A program made the translations under genes and the position numbers. Positions 1-7,752 of a DNA stretch of 13,852 bases are shown here, one piece after another (within the stretch, counting starts at the first letter, position 1; every line of letters begins with the position of its first letter). This DNA comes from an uncultured Porphyromonadaceae bacterium. GTDB taxonomy: Bacteria > Bacteroidota > Bacteroidia > Bacteroidales > Muribaculaceae. The notes under the pieces were generated by a model that was not told where the DNA came from, did not search any database, and saw only the letters and a list, made by a program, of their open reading frames with translations. The DNA is taken from positions 1-13,852 of the forward strand of contig URMA01000079.1 of assembly GCA_900548875.1 (NCBI GenBank), in the 5' to 3' direction.

Positions 1-931
1 CCTCGTAAGTCATCTCGGCAACTACTCCTACGGAATTCAGACCGCAGCCGTTCCAATCCATCGTCCATGCATCCGACGTAACGTTAGTTCCGTTGGTAAT
101 CGTCGGTACCGGAGTTACCGTAGGCGTCGTTGCAGCCAGAGAGAACTTCAGACCGATCTTCGAAGCATCGGTACCGTCGGGATAAGCCGCATTGTAGGCA
201 TTGGTCAGGGTGATGGTTTCGACCGTGAAGCTGTTGCCGGTCTTGTCTGCCGTACCCATGACTACTACGTTGCCCTCGGCATTGACGCTGGTACCCTTGG
301 CCAGATAGAAGCCCTGATCCTTGTTGATCGTTACACTGCCTTCGATTGCGATCGAGAAGACTGCATCGGCGATCGTGTAGCAAGCGCCCTCAGGTGCCGT
401 GAAGGTATAGGACTCGGCATTGTCGAAGTCCACATAGCTGCGCTGGAAGTCTACGCACAGACGGTCGTAACTAGTCCCTGCCTTACCGATTCCATTGTAA
501 CGAACGGCTGCTTCGAGAGCCTGCGTCGTGGCGTTTTTCTGCTCGTTGTTCTTCATTTCGCCGGGGTTGGTGCTCTGACGCATGAAAGCGAGGAATTCAC
601 TGGCATCGGCGAAGAAGGTCTGATCTTCGGGCAGCAGTTCGTAATAGAGACTGCGGTCGTTGCGGTATTTCTCCCAGTTGTATCCTTCGAGGGTGTCGGG
701 GTTGACCGCCAGATCGACCCTGACGTCGCGGTCGAGTTTCGACGATCCGTTTACGGCGACGGTGATGAGCGTGTCCCTGACATTCGCATCCACATAGTTG
801 AGATCGTACTCGCGGAAGCCGTTCTGGTTGATCAGCACGTGTTTGATGAACAGCTCGTCGTCGAGCTGGTTGTTGTTGCAGGCCGTGAAAAATGCCGTTG
901 CGGCAAGCAGGAATATAATTGCTTTTTTCAT
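1..931 (-). CDS. DUF1735-like surface lipoprotein of the PUL (3' end outside the window)
   Basis: The frame is open for 310 codons from the ATG at 931 to the left edge, so the C-terminus is missing. Residues 1-18 form a lipoprotein signal peptide ending FFTAC, with Cys18 as the lipidation site and an Asn-rich tether after it. Residues about 50-107 look like the Ig-like DUF1735/BT_3987-type N-terminal domain, including the DRDVRVDLAVNPDTLEGYN stretch and YYELLPED. The usual short continuation of that domain is not obvious. A polar segment (about 108-170) follows, then a beta-rich segment (about 172-265) ending in a Thr/Pro linker. Such proteins are typically surface glycan-binding partners or carry a LamG or GH18 module further on. 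It starts 23 bp after susD and is fourth in the operon. The lipoprotein call is firm, the DUF1735 call moderate, and the ligand unknown. Confidence 0.75.
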   Translation of the reverse strand, partial: MKKAIIFLLAATAFFTACNNNQLDDELFIKHVLINQNGFREYDLNYVDANVRDTLITVAVNGSSKLDRDVRVDLAVNPDTLEGYNWEKYRNDRSLYYELLPEDQTFFADASEFLAFMRQSTNPGEMKNNEQKNATTQALEAAVRYNGIGKAGTSYDRLCVDFQRSYVDFDNAESYTFTAPEGACYTIADAVFSIAIEGSVTINKDQGFYLAKGTSVNAEGNVVVMGTADKTGNSFTVETITLTNAYNAAYPDGTDASKIGLKFSLAATTPTVTPVPTITNGTNVTSDAWTMDWNGCGLNSVGVVAEMTYE

Positions 932-954
932 AAGTCGTGTTCGTTTTGCGGTTA

Positions 955-2892
955 CTACCAGCCCGGATTTTGGGTCAGTTTGGTGTTGCGCTTCAGTTCG
1001 TCGTCGGTGAACGGCCAAAGATACATCTTGTCCATGAAAACCTTGGTTATCTGCGTCGGCGTGGTTTCGTAGAATCGTTCTTTCTGCGTGCCGGACCCCT
1101 TCATGTCGACGTTCATACCCATTACGGCTTCGTTTTCTTCCGTTGCAGCGTCTTTCCAGCGGCGGAGATCGAAGTAGCGCGATCCTTCCATGAAGAATTC
1201 GATCTGGCGTTCGCGCTTGAGTTTATCGCGGAAGGTGTCGGGCGACCTGTATTCCGCATCCGTGAGATCGGGCAGTCCGGCGCGGAAACGCACCTGCCGG
1301 AATGCTTTTCTGATCTCGTTCACATCGCGCTTTACGATAAACGGTTCGTCATAAATTACATGGTTGAATTCGTACGCTTCGCCGTCGGGAAGTTCATTCA
1401 ATGCTTCGGCATACCATAACAATACGTCGGCGTAGCGAATTTCGGGATGCGGCTTGTAGGTCGTTCGTCCGCCTTCGTCCCACGAGTCGTCGGGGTCGTA
1501 ATATTTTTTGATGCCGATGCCGGTGAGCGGGAAGTTGTAGGGACGCGACAACTGTTTCCCGTCTTGGCCCGCGCGGTAGTAGTTGCAGCGGAAATTCTGG
1601 TATCTCTGGTCGGCGGTGCCGTTTTCCCAGATGCAGCCGTTGTAGGCGATCGAAGCGTAGAACCGCGGTTCGCGGTTGAGCCACATCCGGTGACAGTCGT
1701 TCGGGACGAACGGATCGTTGGTGTCTCCGGTGGTGAATCCCGATGTGTAATAGGGATATTCGCTACTTGCCTGATCCTTGTCGCGGCCGTCCCGCATGTA
1801 ATAGGCGTTGACCTGTTTGAGCGTGGCCGCCATGTTGTTCGTGCCGTTATGCGAATAGGGGAATGCCTTATAGACGAACGAGTTGACGTCGGCGCCGCTC
1901 TGTCGCATAAAGATGAATTCGTTGTTGAGCGTTACGGGAGTCTCTCCGTTGAAGAGCTGCGCATAGGATTCAAAAGGATCGATGCCTCCGGCTCCTTCGG
2001 GGAATGCCGCCGTGGGGACATTCGGTGCCAGAGGTGCCGTTGTCGCGGTAGCCCTTACCGTTATCAGTTCGTAAAGTCCCATTTCGATCACCTCCTTGGC
2101 CGCTGCCGCCGCCCGCGCCCATTTGCGGATGTCCTTTTCCTGCGGAATCAGGTTGCGGCCTTCGTTGTCCTTGACGTTGAACAGGTCTGTGTTGCCGTTG
2201 AAGAGAGGCGAGGCGGCATAGAGCAGTATCTTGGCCCGCAAGGCTAATGCGGCGCCCTGCGTGGCGCGTCCGACCCATGTCGAAGCGTATTCCGAAGGCA
2301 GGATGCGGGCTGCGCGTTCCAGATCGGAGAGCATGAAATCGACCATTTCGTCGATCGTGGCGCGCGGGAGTGCCAGCTCTTCGTAATCGAGCGAGATGTC
2401 CTGTCCTTCGTCGGGTACGATCGGGACCGGACCGTATTGGCGCATCAGGGTAAAGTAGAAATAGGCGCGCAGGAAGCGGGCTTCTCCCTCCATGCGTTCC
2501 CGTTCGGCCGACGAGACCTCCAGACAGCGGTGAACGTTGTGGATGAAAATCGAAGCCGTACGGATTCCGACATACATTGCATTGTAGCGGTCTTCCCAAA
2601 CGGGGTTCGTCGATGAGTACTGCCCGTTCTGGTAGAGTTCGCACGAGGCGTTTGCATCGTTGTAGATCGCTTCGTCCGATGCGAAGTAGAGGGCGCCGTT
2701 CGAGAGCGACGGAGTGCTGCTCAGTGAGCTGTAGACCTCCCAGAGCCACTGTTTCGTGGTGTTTTCGCGGACGAAGATCGAGTCGTATTGCTGCATGTCT
2801 TTCACATACTGCTGGACGTCGAGAAAGTCCCCGCACCGGATCATGCTCAGTGCGGCAAACATGACGATCAGAATGTTTCCTATTTTTTTCAT
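955..2892 (-). CDS. susD: SusD/RagB-family outer-membrane glycan-binding lipoprotein
   Basis: This 645-residue protein is the extracellular lid and glycan-binding partner of the SusC transporter encoded just upstream. Residues 1-20 are a lipoprotein signal with Cys20 followed by GDFLD, the usual SusD start. The residue before Cys is Arg (MIRC), where Ser, Ala or Gly is more usual. SusD hallmarks in the C-terminal half are DVLLWYAEALNEL, the ERQIEFFMEGSRYFDLRRW stretch and the terminal NPGW. The middle has TPR-like helical segments such as EGEARFLRAYFYFTLMRQYGPVP. It is somewhat longer than common SusD proteins (about 500-600 residues). Its start lies 19 bp after the susC stop, which supports one mRNA. 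The family is certain. The bound glycan cannot be read from the sequence, and the gene symbol denotes family only. Confidence 0.96.
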   Translation of the reverse strand: MKKIGNILIVMFAALSMIRCGDFLDVQQYVKDMQQYDSIFVRENTTKQWLWEVYSSLSSTPSLSNGALYFASDEAIYNDANASCELYQNGQYSSTNPVWEDRYNAMYVGIRTASIFIHNVHRCLEVSSAERERMEGEARFLRAYFYFTLMRQYGPVPIVPDEGQDISLDYEELALPRATIDEMVDFMLSDLERAARILPSEYASTWVGRATQGAALALRAKILLYAASPLFNGNTDLFNVKDNEGRNLIPQEKDIRKWARAAAAAKEVIEMGLYELITVRATATTAPLAPNVPTAAFPEGAGGIDPFESYAQLFNGETPVTLNNEFIFMRQSGADVNSFVYKAFPYSHNGTNNMAATLKQVNAYYMRDGRDKDQASSEYPYYTSGFTTGDTNDPFVPNDCHRMWLNREPRFYASIAYNGCIWENGTADQRYQNFRCNYYRAGQDGKQLSRPYNFPLTGIGIKKYYDPDDSWDEGGRTTYKPHPEIRYADVLLWYAEALNELPDGEAYEFNHVIYDEPFIVKRDVNEIRKAFRQVRFRAGLPDLTDAEYRSPDTFRDKLKRERQIEFFMEGSRYFDLRRWKDAATEENEAVMGMNVDMKGSGTQKERFYETTPTQITKVFMDKMYLWPFTDDELKRNTKLTQNPGW

Positions 2893-2911
2893 AATAATCG
2901 GGATCTTAAGG

Positions 2912-5900
2912 TTAGAAGCTGACGTTCACGCCGAATGTATAGGTTCTTTGGATCGGGTAGGAGTTGCCGTCCTTGCTGCCCATTTCGGGGTCCCACCAAT
3001 CGAACGACGACCAGCAGGCGAGGTTATAGCCGAGGAAGAAGATGCGTGCCTTCTCGACCCGGAATTTGCGGGTGAAAGCTTTCGGGAGCGTATAGCCCAC
3101 TTCGAGGTTTTTCAGGCGAAGGTAGTGCCCGTCGCGCAGCCACCATGTGGACCATTTGGTGTTGTTTTCGCGGGGACCGTACGAGAGCCGCGGGAAAATG
3201 GCGTCTTGGCGTTCGGTGGCGGGGTCTCCCGATATTTCGCGTGATATCCAGCGGTTCTTGGGGTCGGCTACTACCGAAAGGATGTTGCCGGCGTCGTTTG
3301 CGATGAACGGGAACGTGGAATAACCTTCCATAATGAAGTCCATCTTGCCCGTACCCTGAAACAGAATGCTGAAATCGATGCCTTTCCATTGGGCGCTCAG
3401 TCCGAGACCGTATACGAGTTCCGGGGTTCTCGTGTTGCCGATCGGAACGATGTCGTCGTCGTTGATGACGCCGTCGCCGTTGACGTCCTTATACTTGATG
3501 TCGCCGGGCATCAGTTCCTGTCCGTACTGGGTCGGGCTGCTGGCGATTTCGGCTTCGTCCTTGAAAAGACCAAGTGCGATCAGACCGCGGTTCTGTTCCC
3601 ATTTGTAGCCCTGCGTCATGCGGTAATAGAGCGCATTGGCCGCTTCGTCGTATTTCAGCACCTTGTTGTAGGCATAGGTCAGGTTGCCGCGGAGCGTGAA
3701 GATGAAGTCCTTGCCGATACGCTGCGTGTAGCCGAAGTTGCCGTCGATACCCTCCGAGCGCATGGAACCCACGTTGCCCCAAGGACGTTGGTCTATCGAT
3801 CCGCCGACCAAAAGGCCGGTAGTGCCGGGTAGGAAACCGCGCCGTATGAAGATGTCTTCGCGGTGGTCGCGGAAAATATCCACCGTCAGATCGAACCGAT
3901 CGGCGATTTTCAGGTCGAGACCGAGGTCCTGCTTGGTGGTGACTTCCCATGTCAGGTTTTGCGAACCCATGAGTTGTACGAGTATGCCGTCAGCCCTGTT
4001 TGCCCCCATATTTCCGAAATTGACGCTGTTACCGCCTGTTACCGTGGTGATATAAGGGAAGCGTGTTCCGCCGCCGATGCGGTCGTTGCCGACTTGGCCC
4101 CATGAATAGCGGATCTTGAGCATGGTAAGCCACGGCATATGTTTCTTGACGAATTTCTCGTTCGAGATCACCCAGCCCGCGGCGATTGCAGGGAAGAAAC
4201 CGAAGCGTTCCTTCGGCTCGAAATTCTCCGATCCCGTATATCCGAAGTTGAATTCCACCAGATAGCGGTCGTCGTAACCGTAAGTTACGCGGCCGGAGAG
4301 GCCCATGTTGCGCTGGGGAACCGATTTGAAGACATTGTCATTGACATCGTTTTCCGAAAACGACTGCATGTAATAGTAGAGCAGACCGCCGACCCGGTGC
4401 TTGTTGAAAGCTCGGTCGTATGCCAGTTGCACTTCGCCGTAGGCGCGCCGGGAGCCGTAGACGTCCGATGTTTGCCAGAGCGGTTGCTCGTCTATGATCC
4501 GCGACGTAATCAGATTGCCTTCCATGTCGCGGACTCGTTCTGCCTTGTACAGAGCCGGCATTTTCAGGCGGCCCAGATTGTGCCGGTTGTAGGCGTCATA
4601 GGAGAACCGGCCGGTAAAATGCAGCCCTTGCGTAATAAAACTCAAGTCCTGTTTCAGTCCGATGTTCGATTCCACCTTGTTTTCCCAGAACGTGTAATAA
4701 CCGGTGTGGTTGAGCAGTACATAAGGCGAAATGCCGTATCCGTCCGTACCGTAGGTCGGCAGCTGGCCGTTTGAATAGCGCAGGGGAACGGTGATCGGGG
4801 TCATGTAGGAGATCGACCTCCAGAAATCGTCGGTATTGCCGTCGGGTTTGGTGGTCATGCCCGGTTTGTGCTGATCGACGACCCAGCCGCCGAGACCGGC
4901 TTCGAGAATCGTGGTCTTGGTGATGTTGATGTCCGTGTTGATGCGGAAGTTGTAGCGTTTGTAATTGGTGTCCGTATCGTAGTTCTCTTTCAGCGAATCC
5001 TTGAAAAGCCCGCCCTGTTTGTAGTAGGAACCGGAAATATAGTAGCGGGCTGTCGAACCGCCGCCGCTGATATTGAGCGAAGTTTTGAATGTTGAGGTGC
5101 TTTTTTTCAGCAGGGCGTCGTGCCAGTCCACATTGGGGTAGAGGTCGGGATCGAGATTGTATTTGATGATTTCCAGATCGCTCGCGTCGTATACGGGGTC
5201 CTGATACCGCGACGCACGGGCTTCGTTGGCCAGCGAAGCATAGGTTTCCGCATCGACGAATTCACGTTCGATGGCGGACGAGGAGATGCCGTATTCGGCT
5301 TTGAAATTGATGTTCACTTTCCCCGCTTGTCCGCGCTTGGTCGTGACCAGAATGACGCCGTTGGCGCCGCGCTGACCGTAGATCGCCGTAGCGGAGGCGT
5401 CTTTCAGAACGGAAAACGATTCGATATCCTCGACGTTGATTTCGTTGAAATCGCGTTCGATGCCGTCTACCAGCACCAGTGCCGATGCGTTGGCGCCGAA
5501 TGTCGAGATGCCGCGGATCCAGAATTCCGAAGCGTCCTTGCCCGGTTCGCCCGAACGCTGTACGGCGATGATACCCGGAACGTTTCCCGCCAGCGAGTTG
5601 GTGATGTTGGCGGTGGGGACTTTCAGATCCTCCATTTTGATCGATGTGACCGCTCCGACCACCGATGCTTTCTTCTGGAAGCCGGCGCCGACGACCACGA
5701 CCTCCTCCATTGCATTGGAATCTTCTGCCAGTTTGACGTCGATACGGGTTTTGCCTGCGATCGGAATATCCTGCGTCGCATATCCCAAGTAGCTGAACGA
5801 GAGCGTTTCGTTGGCTCCGGTTTTGATTTTGTATTTACCGTCGATGTCGGTGTTGGTTCCCAGTCCGGGCTGGTTTTTCACGATGACGTTTACGCCTACC

Positions 5901-6034
5901 ATAGGCTGCCCCTGCAAGTCGAGGACCGTGCCGGTGATCGTATACTCTTTGCTTTGAGCAAATGCGGAGACCGGATTACCCCCCCCCAGCATGATGCTGC
6001 ATACGGTCAGTATATATAGTATAAGTTTCTTCAT
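2912..6034 (-). CDS. susC: SusC/RagA-family TonB-linked outer-membrane transporter
   Basis: This 1040-residue outer-membrane barrel imports oligosaccharides using TonB energy. A signal peptide covers residues 1 to about 27 (cleavage near AFA-Q). A carboxypeptidase-regulatory-like domain follows at about 31-103, starting YTITGTVLDLQGQPMVGVNV. A TonB box lies at about 110-120 (EEVVVVGAGFQKK), then a plug domain with the SusC/RagA signature SVLKDASATAIYGQRGANG at about 208-226, then the 22-strand barrel region ending in a C-terminal aromatic (VNVSF). There is no N-terminal STN domain, so direct ECF-sigma signalling by this protein is unlikely. It starts 6 bp after the NHL lipoprotein gene. The signal-peptide codons for LGGG contain a run of nine G on the coding strand (5979-5987), and one extra G would create a TAA directly after the run. 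Symbol denotes family only. Confidence 0.97.
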   Translation of the reverse strand: MKKLILYILTVCSIMLGGGNPVSAFAQSKEYTITGTVLDLQGQPMVGVNVIVKNQPGLGTNTDIDGKYKIKTGANETLSFSYLGYATQDIPIAGKTRIDVKLAEDSNAMEEVVVVGAGFQKKASVVGAVTSIKMEDLKVPTANITNSLAGNVPGIIAVQRSGEPGKDASEFWIRGISTFGANASALVLVDGIERDFNEINVEDIESFSVLKDASATAIYGQRGANGVILVTTKRGQAGKVNINFKAEYGISSSAIEREFVDAETYASLANEARASRYQDPVYDASDLEIIKYNLDPDLYPNVDWHDALLKKSTSTFKTSLNISGGGSTARYYISGSYYKQGGLFKDSLKENYDTDTNYKRYNFRINTDINITKTTILEAGLGGWVVDQHKPGMTTKPDGNTDDFWRSISYMTPITVPLRYSNGQLPTYGTDGYGISPYVLLNHTGYYTFWENKVESNIGLKQDLSFITQGLHFTGRFSYDAYNRHNLGRLKMPALYKAERVRDMEGNLITSRIIDEQPLWQTSDVYGSRRAYGEVQLAYDRAFNKHRVGGLLYYYMQSFSENDVNDNVFKSVPQRNMGLSGRVTYGYDDRYLVEFNFGYTGSENFEPKERFGFFPAIAAGWVISNEKFVKKHMPWLTMLKIRYSWGQVGNDRIGGGTRFPYITTVTGGNSVNFGNMGANRADGILVQLMGSQNLTWEVTTKQDLGLDLKIADRFDLTVDIFRDHREDIFIRRGFLPGTTGLLVGGSIDQRPWGNVGSMRSEGIDGNFGYTQRIGKDFIFTLRGNLTYAYNKVLKYDEAANALYYRMTQGYKWEQNRGLIALGLFKDEAEIASSPTQYGQELMPGDIKYKDVNGDGVINDDDIVPIGNTRTPELVYGLGLSAQWKGIDFSILFQGTGKMDFIMEGYSTFPFIANDAGNILSVVADPKNRWISREISGDPATERQDAIFPRLSYGPRENNTKWSTWWLRDGHYLRLKNLEVGYTLPKAFTRKFRVEKARIFFLGYNLACWSSFDWWDPEMGSKDGNSYPIQRTYTFGVNVSF
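5979..5987 (-). repeat. Nine-G homopolymer within the susC signal-peptide codons
   Basis: The plus strand has nine consecutive C, so the susC coding strand has nine G across codons 16-19 (CTG GGG GGG GGT). The current length keeps susC in frame. A tract of ten would read GGG TAA and stop at once. A tract of eight shifts the frame and reaches a TAG after roughly twenty-odd codons. The tract is seen directly. Slippage-driven phase variation is an inference. Confidence 0.9.
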
Positions 6035-6040
6035 AGCGAA

Positions 6041-7384
6041 CTATTCTACGGTGATTTTACAAATTCGGTTGTTTTCTTTGTCGGCCACATATACGGTCGA
6101 GCCGTCGTCGCTGACCGCAACACCGGTCGGGAATTGTAATTGTGCTTCGAGCGGATCACCCTCTGTGAAGCCGAGCTGTCCTCCGATGCCGGCATAGGTG
6201 GTGACGGTGGCTGTTCCGGCATTGTCTACAATGCGGCGGATGCAGTGATTCCACGTGTCGGCAAGGAAAAAGTCGCCCTGCGGGCCGGTGCACATCTGGT
6301 AAGGCTGGTTGATGCGCGCATCTTCGCCTACGCCGTCCTGATAGCCCAGCTGCCCGTCCATGCCGACCCATGTGTTGGGTTCGCCGAGCGTTTTCGTCGC
6401 GAAATCGTATTCCATGCGGACGATGGCCGAATGAGACGCTCCGCCGAGAGCCAGCGCGTAGAGGTATTTTCCGTCGTGGCTCCAGCAGTACGTGAAATCG
6501 GTGTTGTTGTTGAAACATTGCACGAGTTCCACCATCTCCTGTTTGTCGCGATCCCATCGCAGCACCATGCCTTTGTAATAGTCGTTGATGAACAGTTCTC
6601 CGTCCACGGGATTCAGGATCGAAGCGTTCGAACCTGAGCGGGGCGCATAAGTCTTGTGACGCACGAATCCGTCGGAGCGCAGCAGAAAGACGGTCGAAAC
6701 ATTCGAAGAGGAGCCTTCGACGCCGACGAAGAGCGTGTCGCAGGTCGTGCCGAAACTGATTGTGCGCAGGTTGTGCAGGCCGGGGGCGCGCCATGGAGTG
6801 CTTACTTTTTCATTGATCAGGTCTACCTCGCGGATACATTTGTAGGCATCGGCTTCGAGGACGTACAGCTTCTGATTTTCGTTGTCCAGAGCCAGACGCA
6901 GCGGGCGGGCGAATTTCGCCTCCTTGAATGTGCCGTCTTTGTCTTCGGCGTTGAAACCGCCGCCGCAGAGGGTGGAGAGGTTTTTCTTGAATTCGTACTG
7001 AAATTCCTCCTCGAAAGCCACTTCCTGCGCTTCTTCGCCCTCACCGATGGTTACCGTGACCTTGCCGGTGTCGGCCCGCGCGGGGACGATGGCATAGATG
7101 CGGTTGCCTTTTGCGCTGACGACGCGGGCTTCCCGGTTTTCGTCGTTGGCGATTCGAACTTTGACTTTCGACGGGTCGTAACCGAAGTTCTCACCGCGGA
7201 TGATGAGTTTCGTCCCTACACCGCCCTCTTGGGGAGAATAGCTTTCGAGCACCACTGGCTTGTTCGGATCGTAGACGGCGTTTTTGTCGGTGTCGTCATC
7301 CGAGCAGCTGGCCATAAAAACGGCGCTGACGACAAAGCCCGATACATATAACAGGCGGATTCGTTGTAACAGCATGCTTTTCAT
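6041..7384 (-). CDS. IPT/TIG and NHL-repeat surface lipoprotein, first gene of the PUL operon
   Basis: This 447-residue protein has a lipoprotein signal ending FMASC (Cys27), followed by Ser and three Asp. That resembles the acidic lipoprotein export signal of Bacteroidetes and points to the cell surface. Residues about 42-130 form an IPT/TIG Ig-like domain (SYSPQEGGVGTKLIIRGENF, with a Lys/Gly-rich strand pattern). The rest is an NHL-type beta-propeller. Clear repeats are ARPLRLALDNENQKLYVLEAD near 159-179, INQPYQMCTGPQGDFFLADTWN near 358-379 and FPTGVAVSDDGSTVYVADKE near 418-437. TIG-NHL lipoproteins are often found beside susCD pairs and are thought to bind glycan or protein ligands. It is the first gene after the conserved promoter region and ends 6 bp before susC. 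Met4 is an alternative start. The domain calls are good; the ligand is unknown. Confidence 0.88.
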   Translation of the reverse strand: MKSMLLQRIRLLYVSGFVVSAVFMASCSDDDTDKNAVYDPNKPVVLESYSPQEGGVGTKLIIRGENFGYDPSKVKVRIANDENREARVVSAKGNRIYAIVPARADTGKVTVTIGEGEEAQEVAFEEEFQYEFKKNLSTLCGGGFNAEDKDGTFKEAKFARPLRLALDNENQKLYVLEADAYKCIREVDLINEKVSTPWRAPGLHNLRTISFGTTCDTLFVGVEGSSSNVSTVFLLRSDGFVRHKTYAPRSGSNASILNPVDGELFINDYYKGMVLRWDRDKQEMVELVQCFNNNTDFTYCWSHDGKYLYALALGGASHSAIVRMEYDFATKTLGEPNTWVGMDGQLGYQDGVGEDARINQPYQMCTGPQGDFFLADTWNHCIRRIVDNAGTATVTTYAGIGGQLGFTEGDPLEAQLQFPTGVAVSDDGSTVYVADKENNRICKITVE

Positions 7385-7452
7385 TTGTGGAAGTTTTGGT
7401 TTTTTAATTAGGTTAATCTTATCGGGCCGCTATCCGCCCGTTTGGTTCTGAT

Positions 7453-7526
7453 GTTATACAAAAGTACGATGACGGATTTTGGGTTTCTAATCGGATTTTT
7501 GCAAATTCTTGTGCTATATTTGCGTT
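7453..7526 (-). promoter_or_regulatory. PUL promoter and putative operator, paired with the copy at 9651-9724
   Basis: On the minus strand a Bacteroidetes -7 box TACTTTTG (7466-7459) stands about 75 bp before the NHL start codon. No TTTG -33 box is seen at the usual spacing, as expected of an activator-dependent promoter. Centred 50 bp upstream is a dyad, GCAAAT (7501-7506) and ATTTGC (7518-7523) on the plus strand, around the core TTGTGCTATA. The segment 7453-7520 matches 9651-9718 at 47 of 68 positions without a gap, with blocks GTTATACAAA, ATTTTTGC and TTGTGCTATATT identical. Confidence 0.65.
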
Positions 7527-7752
7527 GAACACCCGAAGCGAAAGATTCCGGATGAACATATGAACAAAGTGTTTTTACGCTGCAACTCCATTATCGGACT
7601 ATATTATATGGTGTGTGAGTTATGCCGATCTTTGTAATCCGGCAGGATGATGCAACAAGCGGGGACTTCCTGCTGGAAGTCCTGCTTGTGCTAAATTAAT
7701 TTTGCCGGGCCATGTGGAGTTGGCGGATTATGAACGAAGCGTGCGAGTCAGT
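7527..7752. other. Intergenic stretch between the PUL promoter and the symporter gene
   Basis: Together with the promoter this forms a 368-bp gap between genes. Apart from the hairpin at 7656-7688 it holds only very short reading frames. The longest noted is a 25-codon plus-strand frame at 7560-7637 with no support. No regulator gene or RNA gene is recognised here. Confidence 0.5.
7656..7688 (-). terminator. Hairpin downstream of the symporter gene, probable terminator
   Basis: The plus strand reads CAAGC, one extra base pair position, GGACTTCC, loop TGCT, then GGAAGTCC and GCTTG, a stem of about 13 bp with one asymmetric position. It lies 65 bp past the symporter stop and upstream of the PUL promoter, so it probably separates the two transcripts. 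Neither strand has a clear T run after the stem, so it may instead be an mRNA 3'-end stabilising hairpin. Confidence 0.55.

Noticed and set aside
1447..2247. Long plus-strand open frames antisense to susD, susC and the NHL gene.
   Set aside because: They mirror high-GC coding sequence on the other strand, contain low-complexity Val/Arg-rich text, and have no recognisable domains.
7515..7522. A plus-strand TATATTTG that matches the -7 promoter box perfectly.
   Set aside because: The nearest TTTG is only 13 bp upstream rather than about 19. The paired region near the symporter has TATATTAG instead, and no credible gene follows on the plus strand. The bases are better explained by the dyad.
7560..7637. 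A 25-codon plus-strand frame starting MNKVFLRC.
   Set aside because: It is very short, has no family resemblance, and lies in a spacer behind a doubtful promoter.
7686..7697. TTGTGCTAAATT, which resembles the operator core TTGTGCTATATT.
   Set aside because: The flanking dyad arms and ATTTTTGC block are missing, and part of it belongs to the terminator stem. Probably chance.
7385..7752. An invertible promoter, as is common for Bacteroidales surface loci.
   Set aside because: No long inverted repeats flanking the promoter were found, and the only clear hairpin (7656-7688) has a four-base loop.
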